From an uncultured Alistipes sp. (GTDB lineage: Bacteria > Bacteroidota > Bacteroidia > Bacteroidales > Rikenellaceae), in assembly GCA_900769525.1 (NCBI GenBank), contig CAAGGY010000042.1:1-15072 (forward strand): a DNA stretch of 15,072 nt, in the 5' to 3' direction. The position numbers and the translations under genes were made by a program. The notes under the pieces are model-generated. The model saw only the letters and a list, made by a program, of their open reading frames with translations. It did no database searches and had not been told where the DNA came from. Shown here piece by piece: positions 14,477 through 15,072 of the stretch (positions are counted from its first letter, which is position 1; every line of letters begins with the position of its first letter).

Positions 14477-15072
14477 ATGGATATCTTCAAGCGTTGGAAC
14501 AACTACGTGGGCTGGGGTGTTTTTGCTATTGCCACGCTCTCGTACATCTTGACCATTGAGCCTACTGCAAGCCTCTGGGATTGTAGTGAGTTTATCGCAA
14601 CTTCGTATAAACTCGAGGTGGGCCACCCCCCAGGGGCGCCACTCTTTATGATGCTCGCACGTTTGGCCTCATTGTTAGCACCATCGCCAGAGTATGTGCC
14701 AATGATGATTAATGGCCTTAATGCTATTGCGAGTGGCTTCTGTATCTTGTTCCTATTCTGGACCATTACCCACCTTGCTCGTCGTATTTTACATCGTGAG
14801 GGTGAAGTGATGAACCGTGATAAGATGCTTCTTATTCTCGGTGCTGGTGCTGTGGGAGCGTTGGCCTATGCCTATACCGACACCTTCTGGTTCTCGGCCG
14901 TCGAGGGTGAGGTCTACGCTTTGTCGTCGATGTTCACGGCGTTGGTGGTATGGCTGATGCTGCGTTGGGAGGAGAATGCCGATAGGCATACTTCGATGCG
15001 CTGGATAATATTGATTGCCTACCTTATGGGCCTCTCGATAGGTGTGCATATCCTCAACTTGCTGACCATACC
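14477..15072 (+). CDS. DUF2723 multi-membrane-span protein (GT-C-type glycosyltransferase-like), partial
   Basis: I translated this from ATG 14477; it stays open for 198 codons to the right edge, so the C-terminus is missing (family members are much longer). A first membrane segment (about 10-28) is followed by a loop with WDCSEFIATSYKLEVGHPPG (34-53), which is diagnostic of DUF2723 and carries the acidic residues D35 and E38 expected after the first helix of GT-C enzymes. More hydrophobic helices lie at about 54-70, 76-101, 116-133, 147-163 and 174-195. The loop FWFSAVEGEVYALSS (137-151) is another family signature. In Bacteroidetes these proteins are thought to be lipid-linked sugar transferases acting on exported proteins or glycans, but the substrate of this one is not readable. 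It has its own promoter and follows queG on the same strand. Confidence 0.9.
   Translation, partial: MDIFKRWNNYVGWGVFAIATLSYILTIEPTASLWDCSEFIATSYKLEVGHPPGAPLFMMLARLASLLAPSPEYVPMMINGLNAIASGFCILFLFWTITHLARRILHREGEVMNRDKMLLILGAGAVGALAYAYTDTFWFSAVEGEVYALSSMFTALVVWLMLRWEENADRHTSMRWIILIAYLMGLSIGVHILNLLTI

Overview
The window looks like chromosomal DNA from a gut-type Bacteroidales bacterium, possibly Alistipes/Rikenellaceae-like (that finer placement is inference). The evidence is the gene content: a BtuB/BtuG-type vitamin B12 uptake locus, lipoproteins with DUF4988, PKD-like and DUF4465-type domains, a DUF2723 membrane protein, and promoters of the Bacteroidetes type (TANNTTTG at -7, TTG/TTTG about 20 nt upstream). 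No tRNA, rRNA, CRISPR array or intact insertion sequence was seen.

Layout, left to right. (1) 1-680: a partial, AT-rich gene on the minus strand for a secreted protein. It is cut by the window edge, where the first 10 bases equal the end of the common Illumina adapter. (2) 681-1080: 400 non-coding bases with two leftward terminators, a perfect inverted repeat and an unexplained block of about 130 bp. (3) 1081-4149: the minus-strand guaB-guaA operon for GMP synthesis, with its own promoter and terminator. (4) 4190-11540: a minus-strand, riboswitch-led vitamin B12 uptake operon. From the promoter it runs: cobalamin riboswitch, long leader, BtuH-like DUF4465 lipoprotein with a coiled-coil and collagen-like stalk, PKD-like lipoprotein of unknown function, BtuG-like propeller lipoprotein, BtuB-like TonB-dependent receptor, terminator. 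(5) 11622-13277: a minus-strand long-chain fatty acid CoA ligase, whose terminator overlaps the promoter of the B12 operon. (6) 13371-14288: plus-strand queG, divergent from the ligase. (7) 14477 to the right edge: a plus-strand DUF2723 multi-membrane-span protein, cut by the window.

The most coherent system is the B12 operon. Its four proteins would capture cobalamin at the cell surface and pass it through the outer membrane, and the riboswitch would shut them off when cobalamin is plentiful. QueG, a cobalamin-dependent enzyme of queuosine synthesis, lies about 2 kb upstream, so a B12 consumer and a B12 importer are near neighbours. The least explained parts are the PKD-like lipoprotein, the stalk of the BtuH-like protein, and the roughly 250-nt leader after the riboswitch, which holds a run of nine G and a small ORF. 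At three places in the window a leftward terminator and the next leftward promoter appear to share the same DNA.
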